Shown here: positions 45,927 through 56,930 of the stretch, one piece after another
Layout: each line of letters opens with the position of its first letter
How positions within the stretch are numbered: position 1 is the first letter of the stretch
Assembly: GCA_035048495.1 (NCBI GenBank)
Contig: CM068544.1
Location: forward strand, 47,021,893-47,085,892
DNA from: Euptelea pleiosperma
Lineage: Eukaryota > Streptophyta > Magnoliopsida > Ranunculales > Eupteleaceae
Length of the DNA stretch: 64,000 bases
Reading direction: 5' to 3'
Made by a program: the position numbers and the translations under genes
The notes under the pieces: model-generated
The model's database searches: none
The model's input: only the letters and a program-made list of their open reading frames with translations
What the model was told of the DNA's origin: nothing

Positions 45927-48160
45927 ATCCAGATGTCCACAAAGAGGCACATGTCATGGGAGATACAAGACCATCTGCACAGACCATCAGCATCCATGAA
46001 AGAAAGAAAGAAAGAAGAGGAAGTGTCTGGTATTGCATTACAGTAATATAGCATCTCTGTTTTCATTTGTGGGTTGAAAACATGTCTTGCAATGTGAGCT
46101 CTCAACCAATTAACAATTGTTAGGGATAGGAATGAGATTTATTACAAATTTCCATATGGCAGAACAAGTTTCAGGTATGTTTCATTTTGATGTTTCCTTG
46201 TTCTCATTCTAGTAAGAAGGTAAGATAAGTTCAGAACAACATGGATATTGTACTTTTGAAAAACAAAATCACTAAAATAGAGGAAATTATAATATAACTC
46301 CACATAAAAAAATACATAAAGCTGTTAGGCCTATTATTAATGAATCGCCAACTTGAGATCAATAAGAAGATCCTAGATGCAGAGCATTAAAGGAGTCAAC
46401 GATGACATACAAATAGGCAGTTTTCCACTGCATACCTAATAAAGTATAATATTTTTTCTTTCTTTTCAAAGAGAAGAAAACAAAGAAGGCTATATTCAAG
46501 AGTAGAATCCTGTTTTTATTGACAACTAAGAGGCATCATAGCTTAGACATGGACAATCTTCGTGAGACACAGAAACGAGGCAATTGACATGGAAACTGTA
46601 GAAAACCTGACATGCCGACACATCAATACAGTAATATGACAATATTGTAAGAGAGTATTACATGAAAATTAGTTCTTAAAAGCATATAGAAAAACATATT
46701 TACATAAAATAATCACTACATAGATGATACCAAGAAAAGAAAAAGAAAGAAGATAAACCTTAATTGTAGATGCATTCTATCCTAGACACTGCTCCTGCTC
46801 TGGAATCTCACTCTCACTTTGGCTTCCTAAAAAAATCATTTATAACTTGTTTGTGACAACCACTTCCACTCCCACTCCTGGCCACGAGCGACTAAGAGAT
46901 AAACTAAGTTTCTCTCCTAATAGGTGACATGGAGTGTTTCCATGACATGGGTCTCTCCATGTCACATAAGTAGAGGTTTTAAGATACCTTTCATATGGTA
47001 ACTCTTCAGAGATGACCTTTGGGGAAACAGTTTAACAGTTACTATTTCTGTGAAATAAAAGACAATTCAACTTGCTTATCCGAAAAAGACAATTCAATTT
47101 GTTTACCATTTCTAAGAAGTAGAAATCAATTTCAATGAGTTCAAGTTGGAAGTGGTCAAGTGGGTGGTACCAAATCATTTCCATGCCACTCAAAGTATCT
47201 GTTATAGCCTAAATGGGAAACGTTCAACTCAAATATCCAACATGAACATGAGAGCAACACAAGTGGCATCATAGTTGATATTTCTGAACAAGCTCCTTTG
47301 CAACATAGTTTAAAAGATTTCCTTAGGAAATATGACCAATTGTAGGAATACAAGCATGGTAATAAAATTAGCATAACATTTAGCAAATTTTGTCGATTTA
47401 TGACCTGTCGAAATGAAGTTTACCTGTAATATTTCAAAAAAATTTACTATTTAGGACCGAAACTATAAAATAGATGAAAAGTGTTTAAAACGCACTTTAT
47501 CTCATTTTTCCCACATTTCTTTGCTTTTGGGAAGTTCTTAGGTGAAAGACAATCAATCCATTAAGAAATTTCAAGTAAAAAACAACTTGTAGAGGTTGAA
47601 ATCAAGATTAAAGGATCATCAGGCTGCATATTTTCAAGTTGCTCATCGATAAAAACTATTATTCCCTTCCTTCATACATTTAAGTTAAATTAATATTGCA
47701 AATGTATAATGCATTAGATCTCCAAACTTCTCTATGTTGGAATTTTTTTACAAAACTTCTCCATGTCGAATTGAATTTCTTCAAATTAATTCTAAATTTT
47801 AACTAAGAGAAGTTTACGGCGAAATCAAAATTTAGTAACTTGAACTTAAAAACTATCAAGTTTCAATTAGAGCCATGATATGAAGGAGGTCTCACCCCAG
47901 CGATAGGACAAAATAAATGTTGATGGAAGTAGCAAGGAATTGGCTTTGGTGAAAATGTATCCAATGAGACTAATTTTATTGCTTTAGCATCTGACAATAT
48001 GGCCTACTCCTCCCATCGAACTCAACGTGACAATTCTATGGATGGTGTCAAACTCCTCCTTGACTGTTCTCGATTATAGATTTGTATAGGAAAGTGACAA
48101 TTTTTAATATGTTGTTTGAGTACAAAACTTCTCTCCTCCATTTGTGTTTCATAGTCTCTC
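45927..48160. other. Gene-free stretch
   Basis: The first few hundred bases are the likely upstream region of the protease gene; no TATA box is convincing. An (AAAG)n tract lies near 45,999. The rest is AT-rich. No exon, terminal repeat or tRNA was recognised. Confidence 0.35.
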
Positions 48161-48638
48161 TGTTACGATCATAGCTTAAGACCTTAGCTTTCCGCTCCAC
48201 TATCACCAAGGTGCTTTTGGAGTATTGGTTTGGGTCTTAACATTTGGTATCAGAGCCAACCCCACCTCCAGGGTTCGAGTCACAGAAGAGGCAACTATGG
48301 TATTAAAAAAAAAAAAAAAGGAACTCACCCTAGTATGGGATATGGAAGGCTCGCCATAGTGGCCTACCGTGATCAATCTCAAAAGGGGCGACTTAGGGAA
48401 ATGGCTACTTGGAGGCTCGCTCAAAGAATGAGAAAATAGGGGTACTAGAAAAAATGCCGGGGGCCCGCTCACAAAAAAAGTGAGAAAATAGGGGTACCGG
48501 AGTGAAAGCCACCTTAAAGTGGGCTACCGTGGACGTCGGCCTTGAAGGGTTGTGGAAGGTTACGATCCTAGGTTAAGACCTTAGCTTTTACTCTACTATC
48601 ACCAAGGTGCTTTTGGAGTATTAGTTTGGGTCTTAACA
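48161..48638 (+). mobile_element. TRIM retrotransposon, 478 bp
   Basis: A miniature LTR retroelement. LTR1 is 48,161-48,242 (82 bp, starts TGTTACGATC, ends TCTTAACA) and LTR2 is 48,558-48,638 (81 bp, first base mutated to G). The primer binding site TGGTATCAGAGCC starts two bases after LTR1, and a purine-rich stretch precedes LTR2. The 5-bp duplication CTCTC flanks it perfectly (48,156-48,160 and 48,639-48,643). The 315-bp interior has no gag or pol. Two copies of GAGAAAATAGGGGTAC lie inside. Confidence 0.88.
48245..48257 (+). other. Primer binding site of the TRIM
   Basis: TGGTATCAGAGCC is complementary to the 3' end of plant initiator-Met tRNA, as in most plant LTR elements. It follows LTR1 by two bases. 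Confidence 0.85.
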
Positions 48639-48643
48639 CTCTC

Positions 48644-50013
48644 CCTCGAGATAGATTTCTTACTTTCTAGCCTAGATATTGCTCTTCTTTCCTATGTTCA
48701 TCGGCGAAAAACTTTCTAAGGAATACATTCTAAGGATCGCCACAAATGTGGATCCTAAAGTATGAGGCAGCACTAAGTTATTTCAGAATTACGACACCTG
48801 AGATATTGTTTTGTGACTTGTGTTGCCTTAGCCTATGCCTTTGTTCAAAATCACAACTGAGTAGATTAGATCCAGGCCGACTTCAAGTTCAGGCGGCTTT
48901 AGATGCTATAACGAGGGTTGCCCACATTACTTGGACTCCTAACTTATCGAAATGCACACCAAGACTAGGAGACTTAGGGCCTGTGAGGTCGGGTGGAAAT
49001 TTTTTCCAGAAATAAGAGGTCCATTCATTGAAGTTTTTTTTTTCTCTAATACTCCACACAAACGAGCCAAGTTGGCCAAAATGTAGGAAAAAAATAAAAG
49101 AACAGAAAAGAACGATAGATAGCAGGAAATCTAAGTGGACACAGAAATGCTAAAACATTTCCAAGAAAATCATCCCCACCTCTCTTCTGTACTATTGCTC
49201 CCTCTCCACCCCCGGGAGCATCACCTGAAAACCTAAACTAACAATATATAATAACTACGCTCCATAAAATCAGTTGATCCAAACACATTACAAAATATAG
49301 ATCCACCAAAATAAAAGCTCATAAACTACAAAGCTCAACCTTCTCTTGTTACAAATTCAACAAATTTAAGACAAACTCACATCAAATGATGCTAAAAAAT
49401 TGAAACCTAAATACAATTCAATGAAAGAAAATCAAATCAACAAACACGAAGTGTCATTTTACACACCAATATTGAGAGATCGGTAACAATTGGAGAGATT
49501 AAAGTTTCATTCCAAAAGGCAATGAAAATCACTGTAACTGGAGAAGAGAAGAGAAATCACTTGAAAAGAGGAGAATCAGTCGAAAAACAAAAGATGATCA
49601 CCAAAATCTCAACAGCAAAAGAGGAATTCTAAAGGAAGGAAAATGTCGGATATAAAATTAACAATTGAAGTTACCAATCAAAAAGCTTACATGATGAAAT
49701 AATTGATAATTCCCAATTTTCTAAACTTTCCTTTATTATAAACTGGTTACGGTTGTCAGTTGTCACAGAGCATTGCATGACGATGGCGACCTACTCGTAA
49801 ATGTTCAGAAAGTCGGGGTTGGCATAGGTGGTAAAGGGAGGGGAGGTCGAAGAAATGAACAATAGTTTGAAATTTTTGTAGATAGATATGGTAGCATTTT
49901 CAAACTGGGAGAAACTTTTAAATTTTTTATTTGTAATTACTTAGAAACTCGAAAAATTACACAAACATAAGTTGTTTAAACGCCAAGAAATCTGAAAATA
50001 TCGAGACAATACT

Positions 50014-50070
<57 letters not shown>

Positions 50071-50121
50071 TGTGGATACGTCTGGACTCTGGACTCTGGA
50101 CACTGTATCTCTGAAACCCAA
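48644..50121. other. Gene-free stretch
   Basis: No convincing gene. A minus-strand segment near 49,230 has an acceptor-like TTTTCAG followed by a short open frame (GDAPGGGEG), but no partner exon was found. Otherwise AT-rich sequence. Confidence 0.3.
50017..50067. repeat. (AG)n microsatellite, about 51 bp
   Basis: An uninterrupted AG dinucleotide run. Shorter related tracts occur near 11,062, 54,662, 55,250 and 56,634. Confidence 0.95.
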
Positions 50122-50244
50122 GTTGTTCCCTAACAGTGCAGTCTCCTGATTCTGTCCTTTTTCAATGACCAAATAGTCATTACCCTCCGCTTCTTACTTC
50201 TCTGGGTTTAAGGGTGGCTTAAAAGAGTCTATCTAGAGCCCTAG
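50122..50244. repeat. 123-bp direct repeat, copy 1
   Basis: It starts GTTGTTCCCTAACAGTG and ends TATCTAGAGCCCTAG. The second copy, in the same orientation, is 55,727-55,849, with only a few mismatches by eye. Each copy abuts one end of a TTTGGTAA-type terminal sequence, so the pair brackets a 5.5-kb block. Confidence 0.85.
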
Positions 50245-50373
50245 GGTGCGTTTGTTAAACTGAAAACTGAATTAAGTGCCGAAAGCTTAAAGTGTTGAAT
50301 ATAAAGTACTGAAGTTTAAGTGTTAAGTCTGTTTGGTAAACTGGCTAAAAAAGTCCTGATATCTAAAAATTAA

Positions 50374-52156
50374 GGCTCTGCTTGGTACGCTGTAAACGGA
50401 TGCAAATGCATTCGTTTACAGTGGGCCCCACAAAATTTGGAGCTTGGTTACCACCGTAAAATGAGACCATTGTAAATGAACGCCGGGGCTCTGCATTCCT
50501 TAAAGTAAGTCTATGCATTGTAATGCATTAAAAAACTTGCTGAATTACAATGCAGTCCGCACGAACCGACTCTCTCTCTCTCTCTTTCTCTCCCTGTTTC
50601 CTCACTCCTCCATGATGGGAAAACGATTCAAATTGCAAGAAAAACCCGATCTTAGAGAGGATGAAAGATACGGGCTGTCGTTTGGGCTCCCCCTTCGCCC
50701 GATCTCTGAAAAATGATTCAAATCGTTCTGTTTTTTCCTTGTGTGAGAGGTTTTAAGAGACTTTTCTGAGAAAGAGAGCTCGCAGACCTTATCATATTCA
50801 ATGGCTATAAGGATTCACGAAGAAACGCAGAAGTTGTATCTTCGTTGAAATTCGCATGAAAATGACACTCGTGCCAGAAACATCATGTCTTTCTTCTCAA
50901 GAATAGAGGATGGCTGCTATAGACTCTTCCGTTATCTTCTCAAGACAGACAGAACAAAGAAGGGACGAAGAAGAAGAATTGACCGCATAGATTGTTACTG
51001 ACCACTGCCATATGGGCCCACTGAGATTGACCGCATGGATGTTTAGCCCACCTTTTGATGGATATACACACCAAAAATCACCCTGATTGTCAATCTCTAG
51101 CCATTAGATTTAAGTAATTTTTAAGACATGATTCTGGTCGTTGGATTCAACCAATTTTATTTGGCACTAAAACCAATGGCTAAAAATCATCAAACAAGCT
51201 GATTTTTGGTATGAATGTCTACCAAGGTGTGGGCTAAACATCCATGCGGTCAGTGGGCCCAGATGGCAGTTGGGATTAAACTTTTGTTGCCCCTAAAAAA
51301 AAAAAAAAAACGGCCATTAGATTTAAGTAGTTTTTAAGGTGTAATTCTGGCCATTGGATTCAACCATTTTTTTTTTGAGTACTAAAATCAACGGCTAAAA
51401 ATCATCAAACAAACTGATTTTTGGTATGAATGTTTACCAAGGGGTGTGATAAACATCCATGCGGTCAGTGGGCCCAGATTGCAGCCGTGAGTAACAAAAA
51501 TTGTGTACAAGTACTTTTTAAGGCATGATTATAGCTGTTGGATTCAACCATTTTTTTGAGCACTAAAACTAATGGCTAAAAATCATCAACAACTTGATTT
51601 TTGGTGTGAATGTCTACCAAGGGGTGGGTTAAACATCCATGGGCCCAGTTAGCAGCATGAGTAACAAAAATCATGATATTTCACACCATCATAAAACAAA
51701 AAATTCACACCATCATAAAACAAAAAAAAAATTTCGTGAAATTTTGGTCGAAATTTGAAAATTTAGGAATTTTCATCATTTCCAACTTTTCGACTCACAT
51801 TTCGGTTGCCCTCACCGAAATGGCATACGAAACCAAAATTTTAACCTTGAGAGATAGGCTCACCTCAGTTAGTTAGGGCCCACATGCTCGCAATCTAGAC
51901 TCTCTCTAGAGAGAAAGAGAGAGGTCCAATTGCTCTTGAACTGCATTTCGGACTGAACACAACCACAATAATATCCATGAAAATATTATTGTTGATGCCC
52001 AAGTTGAGCGTTAATTACAACGCATTAGTTTACAAAGTTTTTCTCAATTGCTACCAAGCAACTGTAAACTAATGCATCGTAAACTAATGCACGGTGACTT
52101 AATGCATTTGCATTCCCTTGCAAAATGCATTCATTTACAATGTACCAAGCAGAGCC
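50374..52156. mobile_element. PIF/Harbinger-like element with nested MITEs
   Basis: Termini GGCTCTGCTTGGTACGCTGT and its inverse, ACAATGTACCAAGCAGAGCC. TAA flanks both ends (50,371-50,373 and 52,157-52,159). Arms about 60 bp or more are mirrored around AAATGCATTCGTTTACA. The centre contains three foldback MITE copies in tandem (see 51,000-51,670). No transposase ORF. Confidence 0.75.
51000..51670. repeat. Three foldback MITE copies in tandem
   Basis: A complete copy at about 51,000-51,290 (TGGGCCCACTGA ... GTCAGTGGGCCCAGATGGCA) is followed by two right-hand halves at about 51,310-51,500 and 51,510-51,670. All share AAAATCATCAAACAAGCTGA. This suggests unequal exchange after insertion. Confidence 0.6.
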
Positions 52157-52199
52157 TAAGTGTTAATTCTGTTTGGTAAACATAAACCAGAATGTCTAA

Positions 52200-52440
52200 A
52201 AATTGGCTATTTGACATATTTGCCCTTGTAACCTTTTTACATAGTCCCAAGTACTGTTTCTTCATGTAGTCCAAAGTATTCTTCAATTGTTTCTGGGGTA
52301 AAACTTTTTTCAAGTTGCTTTCCAATTTTTCTTTAATTCTAGTCCAAGAAGTGGGCTTCAATGTTCTTCTCGCTCTTCCTTCATTACTTGCTTCTTGGAC
52401 ACAAATATCTATAAAGAATTTTTTATCTGTTGGATTACCT
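52200..52440 (-). pseudogene. Myb/SANT-like domain fragment
   Basis: The minus-strand frame reads FFIDICVQEASNEGRARRTL, then TSWTRIKEKLESNLKKV and KQLKNTLDYMKKQYLGLCKK, matching the plant Myb/SANT-like domain found in transposon-derived proteins and in ORF1 of PIF/Harbinger elements. A stop codon lies just upstream at about 52,440, and the frame soon ends downstream. It lies 44 bp outside the Harbinger-like element and could be a gene fragment or transposon debris. Confidence 0.5.
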
Positions 52441-52806
52441 CAATTTGCCCTACCAGCATCCCCCGTTTGTGCCGTCCCTATGCAAAAGAACATAAAATCT
52501 AAAAAATTTAAGAAACTACTAGACAAGTTCTAAAAGCAACACAAATATAAAGTAGAACAAATATTTATAGATACCAAAATTTTAGAAACCACTAAACAAT
52601 CCATTTTTCATAGCCGGCACGTAGATCCATAGATCACTGTAATTGTACTGAAGACTAGAGATCATCTACGATGTTAATAATACAAAGTAAATTCTCCTTG
52701 TTTTTATAGATAAAATTAAAATTGACTATTCCACATATAATCCAAATACTCATACTTTGATGAAAGGAAAAAAACATAGAACCAACCTACTTTACTCTCC
52801 TTGTAA

Positions 52807-52998
52807 AGGACACTGGCCGTATGGATGTTTGGTCCATCCAAGGTGGACCTACATACCAAAAACAGCCTGACTAGCGATTTCAAACCTTTGGATATTTGAA
52901 CCACAAATAATGCTCAGTAATTCTCAAATTCCACGGTTATAATCAACCAATGAAAATGACTTCAATATAGCATTTATAAATCACTAATCAGGCTAGGT
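52807..52998. repeat. Foldback MITE, right half truncated
   Basis: The left half GGCCGTATGGATGTTTGG to ACCAAAAACAGCCTGACTAG is intact. The right half stops after AATCACTAATCAGGCT. It lies in the interval where further exons of the RCC1-like gene would be expected. Confidence 0.5.
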
Positions 52999-53140
52999 GG
53001 GTATTTATAGTTCCTCTCGCTGCATGTGTCATGTATACAACTATGCCAATGGTACACATGTGGCTCTCCAACAGGTACCTCACTTTCCTCTTGTTATTTC
53101 TTTTCTCTTTGAAGAATATAGAGTTCATTAATAGGGGTAC

Positions 53141-54349
53141 CTCAGCCTGATCTGAACTAGTTCCTAACTGCCCAAACGGATTGCCTCCAAATGTATACAC
53201 ATCACCTTCAGCAGAAATGCAAACTATATGTCAGAGTCCAGCAACAACTCATTGTGAGTTGGTAACATAACATGCTGAAACCAGCCCTCTAATTGTGAAC
53301 TGGTTTGTCTAAGAATACTTTACACATAATCTTTCATTAACCCCATACCAATATGTTCATCATAATAATGGCCTACCAGAGGAAGACACCCATTCACCAC
53401 TACTACATGCATATCGCTATAATTCTTATCTGGGCCAAAGACAGGATGTGGGATCACCCAAAATTCATACCCAATGATATAAAATATTATGACTGGTTTC
53501 AGATAGGGATAGCATTTCTCTTGAAGTTGGTTTGTCCAAGTAAATGAATGCAACCATGTTGGGTGTTATCCAAATGATCTTGAAAGAAAGTTGCCTCAAA
53601 AGTAGATGAATCCAGCCCTGTTTCTGAATCACAAGTGCCTCAAATCTTCACTGAAGAAGATAAGAGAAAAGTCATCATAATCTACCATCTACATCTTATT
53701 CCAACTAAGGTCAGTAACATAAATCCCGCTTCGCCATTTGACTATAGAACAAAAGATGATAAGAGAAACAAAACCCCAAAAATCTAATTGCATAAGCAAT
53801 TAACAGCAACACAACAAAAAAATATGGGATTCAAGATGGGCATTGAGTTTTGAATTAAAATGAAAGGTTAGAAAAGATATTAGAATATGAAAGATGAGTG
53901 AGTTTGTCAACGTGGAGATAGGAAATACACCATAAAACCAGCTATTTTAGAGATATTTGTTGTGGAAATGAAGCAAACTTTCCCAGTACCATCTAACAAA
54001 CATTATCCAGACATTCATCATTGATGACACTCAAGTATCAAAACAATGATAAGTTCGCCAAAGATAGAGGGATGCTTCCATCATTAGTTGATTACCATGG
54101 ATATTGAAGTCCTATTAGAGATGGAGAATGAAAACAAACGCCACATCGATTATGCAAATCGGTTTCAATGACGTTAGGGTTTGGTGGAGATTTGCATAAC
54201 CCTAATCTAGGGGTTTTCTCAAACCCTATTTCTTGAAGAAGGGAAGAGAGAAGAGGAGGAGCTGAGGTGGATCACGTACCTGTGATCGTCGAGATCGAAG
54301 TCGGGAGGCTCTGATTCTTCGTTGAAGTTGAAGAGGAGGAGGAGACCAT
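53141..54349 (-). pseudogene. RCC1-repeat gene, truncated or partial
   Basis: Two candidate exons on the minus strand. 54280-54349 starts with ATG and ends at a strong donor (CAG|GTACGT). 53141-53223 encodes CISAEGDVYTFGGNPFGQLG and ends GAG|GTACC; this is a clear RCC1 (beta-propeller) repeat blade. The two join in phase (G|TT). Only one blade is visible, whereas RCC1 proteins have about seven. No other exon was found down to 49 kb, where MITEs and a Harbinger-like element occupy the sequence. It may be a gene broken by insertions or a captured fragment. A TATA box sits upstream, so it could still be transcribed. Confidence 0.45.
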
Positions 54350-54370
54350 GTAAAAGAGATTCATGAATAG

Positions 54371-54380
54371 GTTTTATATA
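54371..54380 (-). promoter_or_regulatory. TATA box of the RCC1-like relic
   Basis: On the minus strand TATATAAAAC lies 22 bp before the candidate ATG at 54,349, or slightly further from an ATG-less leader. It is a good plant TATA match, but the short spacing means the true start codon may be downstream. Confidence 0.4.
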
Positions 54381-54451
54381 GCTTCAAGGCCAATGTTGTC
54401 ATTTGGAAACGTTTTGAGGGACATATTCGGTGGAAAATAAATATTACATAT

Positions 54452-55021
54452 GGGTCGCTCTACGGGCACCCACCTCTTTAAGCCGGGCACTCACACAAAA
54501 AACCAAGTTTTGAGGACTAAATTGCCCTCTCCCGTCCTTTATAGTTTTGTTTGGGCACCCACACTGAAAAAAAAAAAAAAAAAAAAAACAAAACCAAAAA
54601 CAGAGAAAAAGAAGAAGAAGAAAAAGAAGAGGAGGAGGAGGACGCCATCACCGGAGGTACCTCTCTCTCTCTCTCTCTCGCCGGAGGTGGTGGTGATGGT
54701 AGAGTGGTGGAGTGGTGGTTTGAAGCACCCCATACTCCCACAAAAAAAAAAAAAAAAAATTTTGCCTCCACGGCCTGGAACTACCCTGGCCACCATGACA
54801 GCCACGGCCTGAAACTACCCTGGCCACCATGGCAGCCACGGCCAAGCCAACCGTGGTCACCATGGCACCTATGGCTAGGAGCCCAAGTCAGAAATTTTTT
54901 TTGAAATTTAATGTGGGTGCCCAGCAAAATGGGGTGCCCAAACAGGGGCCCTCTAATTGGCGTGGGTGCCCATCAAATGTTGGTGCCCAGCCAAAAAATG
55001 TGGGCGCCTGTAGAGCTACCC
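54452..55021. mobile_element. Mutator-type element, copy 1
   Basis: It starts GGGTCGCTCTACGGGCACCC and ends GGGCGCCTGTAGAGCTACCC, an inverted pair. The 9-bp duplication is ATTACATAT/ATTACATAA (54,443-54,451 and 55,022-55,030; 8 of 9). The interior has a GAAGAAGAGG-rich tract, (CT)n and GGTGGTGG runs, which produce low-complexity ORFs in both strands. Confidence 0.8.
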
Positions 55022-55058
55022 ATTACATAAACACACATCACTTAGCACGTTCAGTGAT

Positions 55059-55575
55059 GGGTCGCTCTACGGGCACCCACCTCTTTAAGCCGGGCACCCG
55101 CAAAATAAACCAATTTTTTATGACTAAATTACCCTTTTCCATCCTTTACAGTTTTGTTTGGGCACCCACACTGAAAAAAGAAGAGAAGAAGGAAGAAGAA
55201 GAAGAAGAAGAGGAAGAGGAGGAGGAGGTGGCCGTCGTCGTAGGTACGCCTCTCTCTCTCTCTCTCTCTCTCTCCCCCCACAATGTTGGTGGTGGTGATG
55301 GTAGAGTGGTGGTGGTGGTGATGGTTGAGTTGGTGGTGGTGTTGGAGCACCCCATACTCCCACAAAATGATGGACAATATGCGGTAAGTCCGCTTTTTTT
55401 TGCCTCTACAGTCTGGAACTATCGTGGCCACCATGGTACCCACGACCAAGAGCCAAAATTAGAAAAAAAATTTGGATTTTAATGTGGGTGCCCAAACAGG
55501 GGCCCTCTAATTGGCGTGGGTGCCCATCAAATGTTGGTGCCCAGCCGAAAAAGGTGGGCGCCAGTAGAGCTACCC
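55059..55575. mobile_element. Mutator-type element, copy 2
   Basis: Same termini as the preceding element, in the same orientation and 37 bp away. Perfect 9-bp duplication TTCAGTGAT (55,050-55,058 and 55,576-55,584). Separate duplications show two independent insertions, not a tandem duplication. The long ORF crossing 54,829-55,482 fuses both copies and is not a gene. Confidence 0.88.
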
Positions 55576-55584
55576 TTCAGTGAT

Positions 55585-55726
55585 TAATCACTTAATAAGT
55601 GATAAGCTCGTTTATGGTGATTGGAAAAAATCACTGAAAATTTTAGTCGTTCAGCACTTATTTTTTCGTTACCAAACACAACTGAATTTCACACATGTCT
55701 GAAAAAACAAAAATTCAGACATAAGT
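55585..55726. repeat. Terminal segment before direct repeat 2
   Basis: Read on the minus strand this holds GTGTTTGGTAACGAAAAAAT and AAGTGCTGAAC, similar to the segment after direct repeat 1 (GTGCGTTTGTTAAACTGAAA, AAGTGCCGAA). A GTCTGAAAAAACAAAAATTC hairpin follows. They look like two ends of one DNA transposon. Confidence 0.4.
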
Positions 55727-55849
55727 GTTGTTCCCTAACAGTGTAGACTTCTGATTCTATCCTTTTTCAATGACCAAATGGTCATTACCCTCTGCTTCTT
55801 ACTTCTTTGGGTTTAAGGGTGGCTTAAAAGAGTCTATCTAGAGCCCTAG
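55727..55849. repeat. 123-bp direct repeat, copy 2
   Basis: Same length, borders and orientation as 50,122-50,244, differing at a handful of bases. Confidence 0.85.
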
Positions 55850-55877
55850 TCTTACATCTGGTGGTGGGACTCATCAA

Positions 55878-56510
55878 AAGGGTCGTGATGTAATAAGGTC
55901 TACTCATCGCTGCCATCTGGGCCCACTAACTGCATGGATGGTTAGCCCACCCTTTTAATGATTTTTAGCTGTTGGTTTTAGTACTAAAAATAAATGGTTG
56001 GATCCAACGGCTAGAATAACGCCTTAAAAAGTACTGGCTAGAGATTACCGATTGTGGTGATTTTTTGTGTGTATATACACTAATGGGTGGGCTAAACATC
56101 CATGAGGTCAATGGGCCAAGAGGGCATCGCGTTAGTTGATGGTAGGTATAACTTGTTATATCTTTTTCAGGTGGAAATCAAGTTGGACACGTGGCAGCAC
56201 CTTATATATGGCAAACTCTTAGAGACCATTGACCATATAGATGTCTAGCATGTCTCCCCATTGTGATGAAAATTGATTTGATTACTAATTTCTATCCGTT
56301 GGATCAGAGTCTTTTTCATGGTTTATTTTTAACCGTAGATTTTGAACATTATTTTAGGAAAAAATTCCAAAAGTTCTTAAAAAAAAAATACTAATTAAGC
56401 TGATTTTTATAATGTCCTTTATTTTCCGGGCGTTTTAATGGTACATAACATAACGGGGGAGGTCCGAATCAATTTTCATTATAATGGCTATTTTTAAAAC
56501 ATGTTTAAAA
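55878..56510. repeat. MITE remnants
   Basis: A foldback copy begins GGGTCGTGATGTAATAAGG at about 55,880 and runs to about 56,165 (family of 15,597). At 56,170-56,400 lies another diverged copy with GGACACGTGGCAGC. From about 56,400 to 56,510 is a short CCGTTATAAC-family fragment. No gene. Confidence 0.45.
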
Positions 56511-56930
56511 CCTTGTTGACCATACCTTCAACATCAAACAAATGGAGTTAAGCTATTGTCGGGATGCAGCGGTGGCTCATTGTCGAATTTGAAGAGAATC
56601 CCAACAGCCACGTCATTGACCACCGGTGAACCAGAGAGAGAGAGAGAGAGAGAGAAAAGGGTTAGGGTTTGGAAGAACTCGGACCACAGAAGTGTCAAAC
56701 CAAATAGGGTTTTGGTTTTACTTAATGAAAATATCAAAGTATCCCTGCTTAAGTATGCTACAGAACTCGATCGGATATGCCTCAATTCGTATCCGTATCC
56801 GAAATCTTTTCGAATATTGTAAACATATCCGAATTCGAATCCGATATCCGAACACTTTGGATAATATCCGAATTTTTCGAATACAGATTCGAATCTTCGA
56901 CTATCCATTGACAGGCCTACCCACAAAGCT
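56511..56930. repeat. (GA)n tract and ATCCGAAT-rich repeat
   Basis: A (GA)n tract lies at about 56,634-56,655. From about 56,765 to 56,905 the motif ATCCGAAT and its inverse ATTCGAAT recur many times, ending CTATCCATTGACAGGCCTA; this terminus resembles the repeat in YPEL intron 4. The two ORFs over it are repeat-derived. Confidence 0.45.

Noticed and set aside
45926..45950. Upstream in-frame ATG for the protease gene
   Set aside because: The homologue begins MGTR, matching the ATG at 45,926; the eight extra residues have no counterpart.
49160..49235. Possible exon GDAPGGGEGAIVQKRGGDDF (-)
   Set aside because: It has an acceptor-like site only; no partner exon or family match, so it is not annotated.
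54829..55482. 217-aa ORF
   Set aside because: It bridges two transposons with separate target duplications and consists mostly of GGTGGT and GAAGAA low-complexity sequence.
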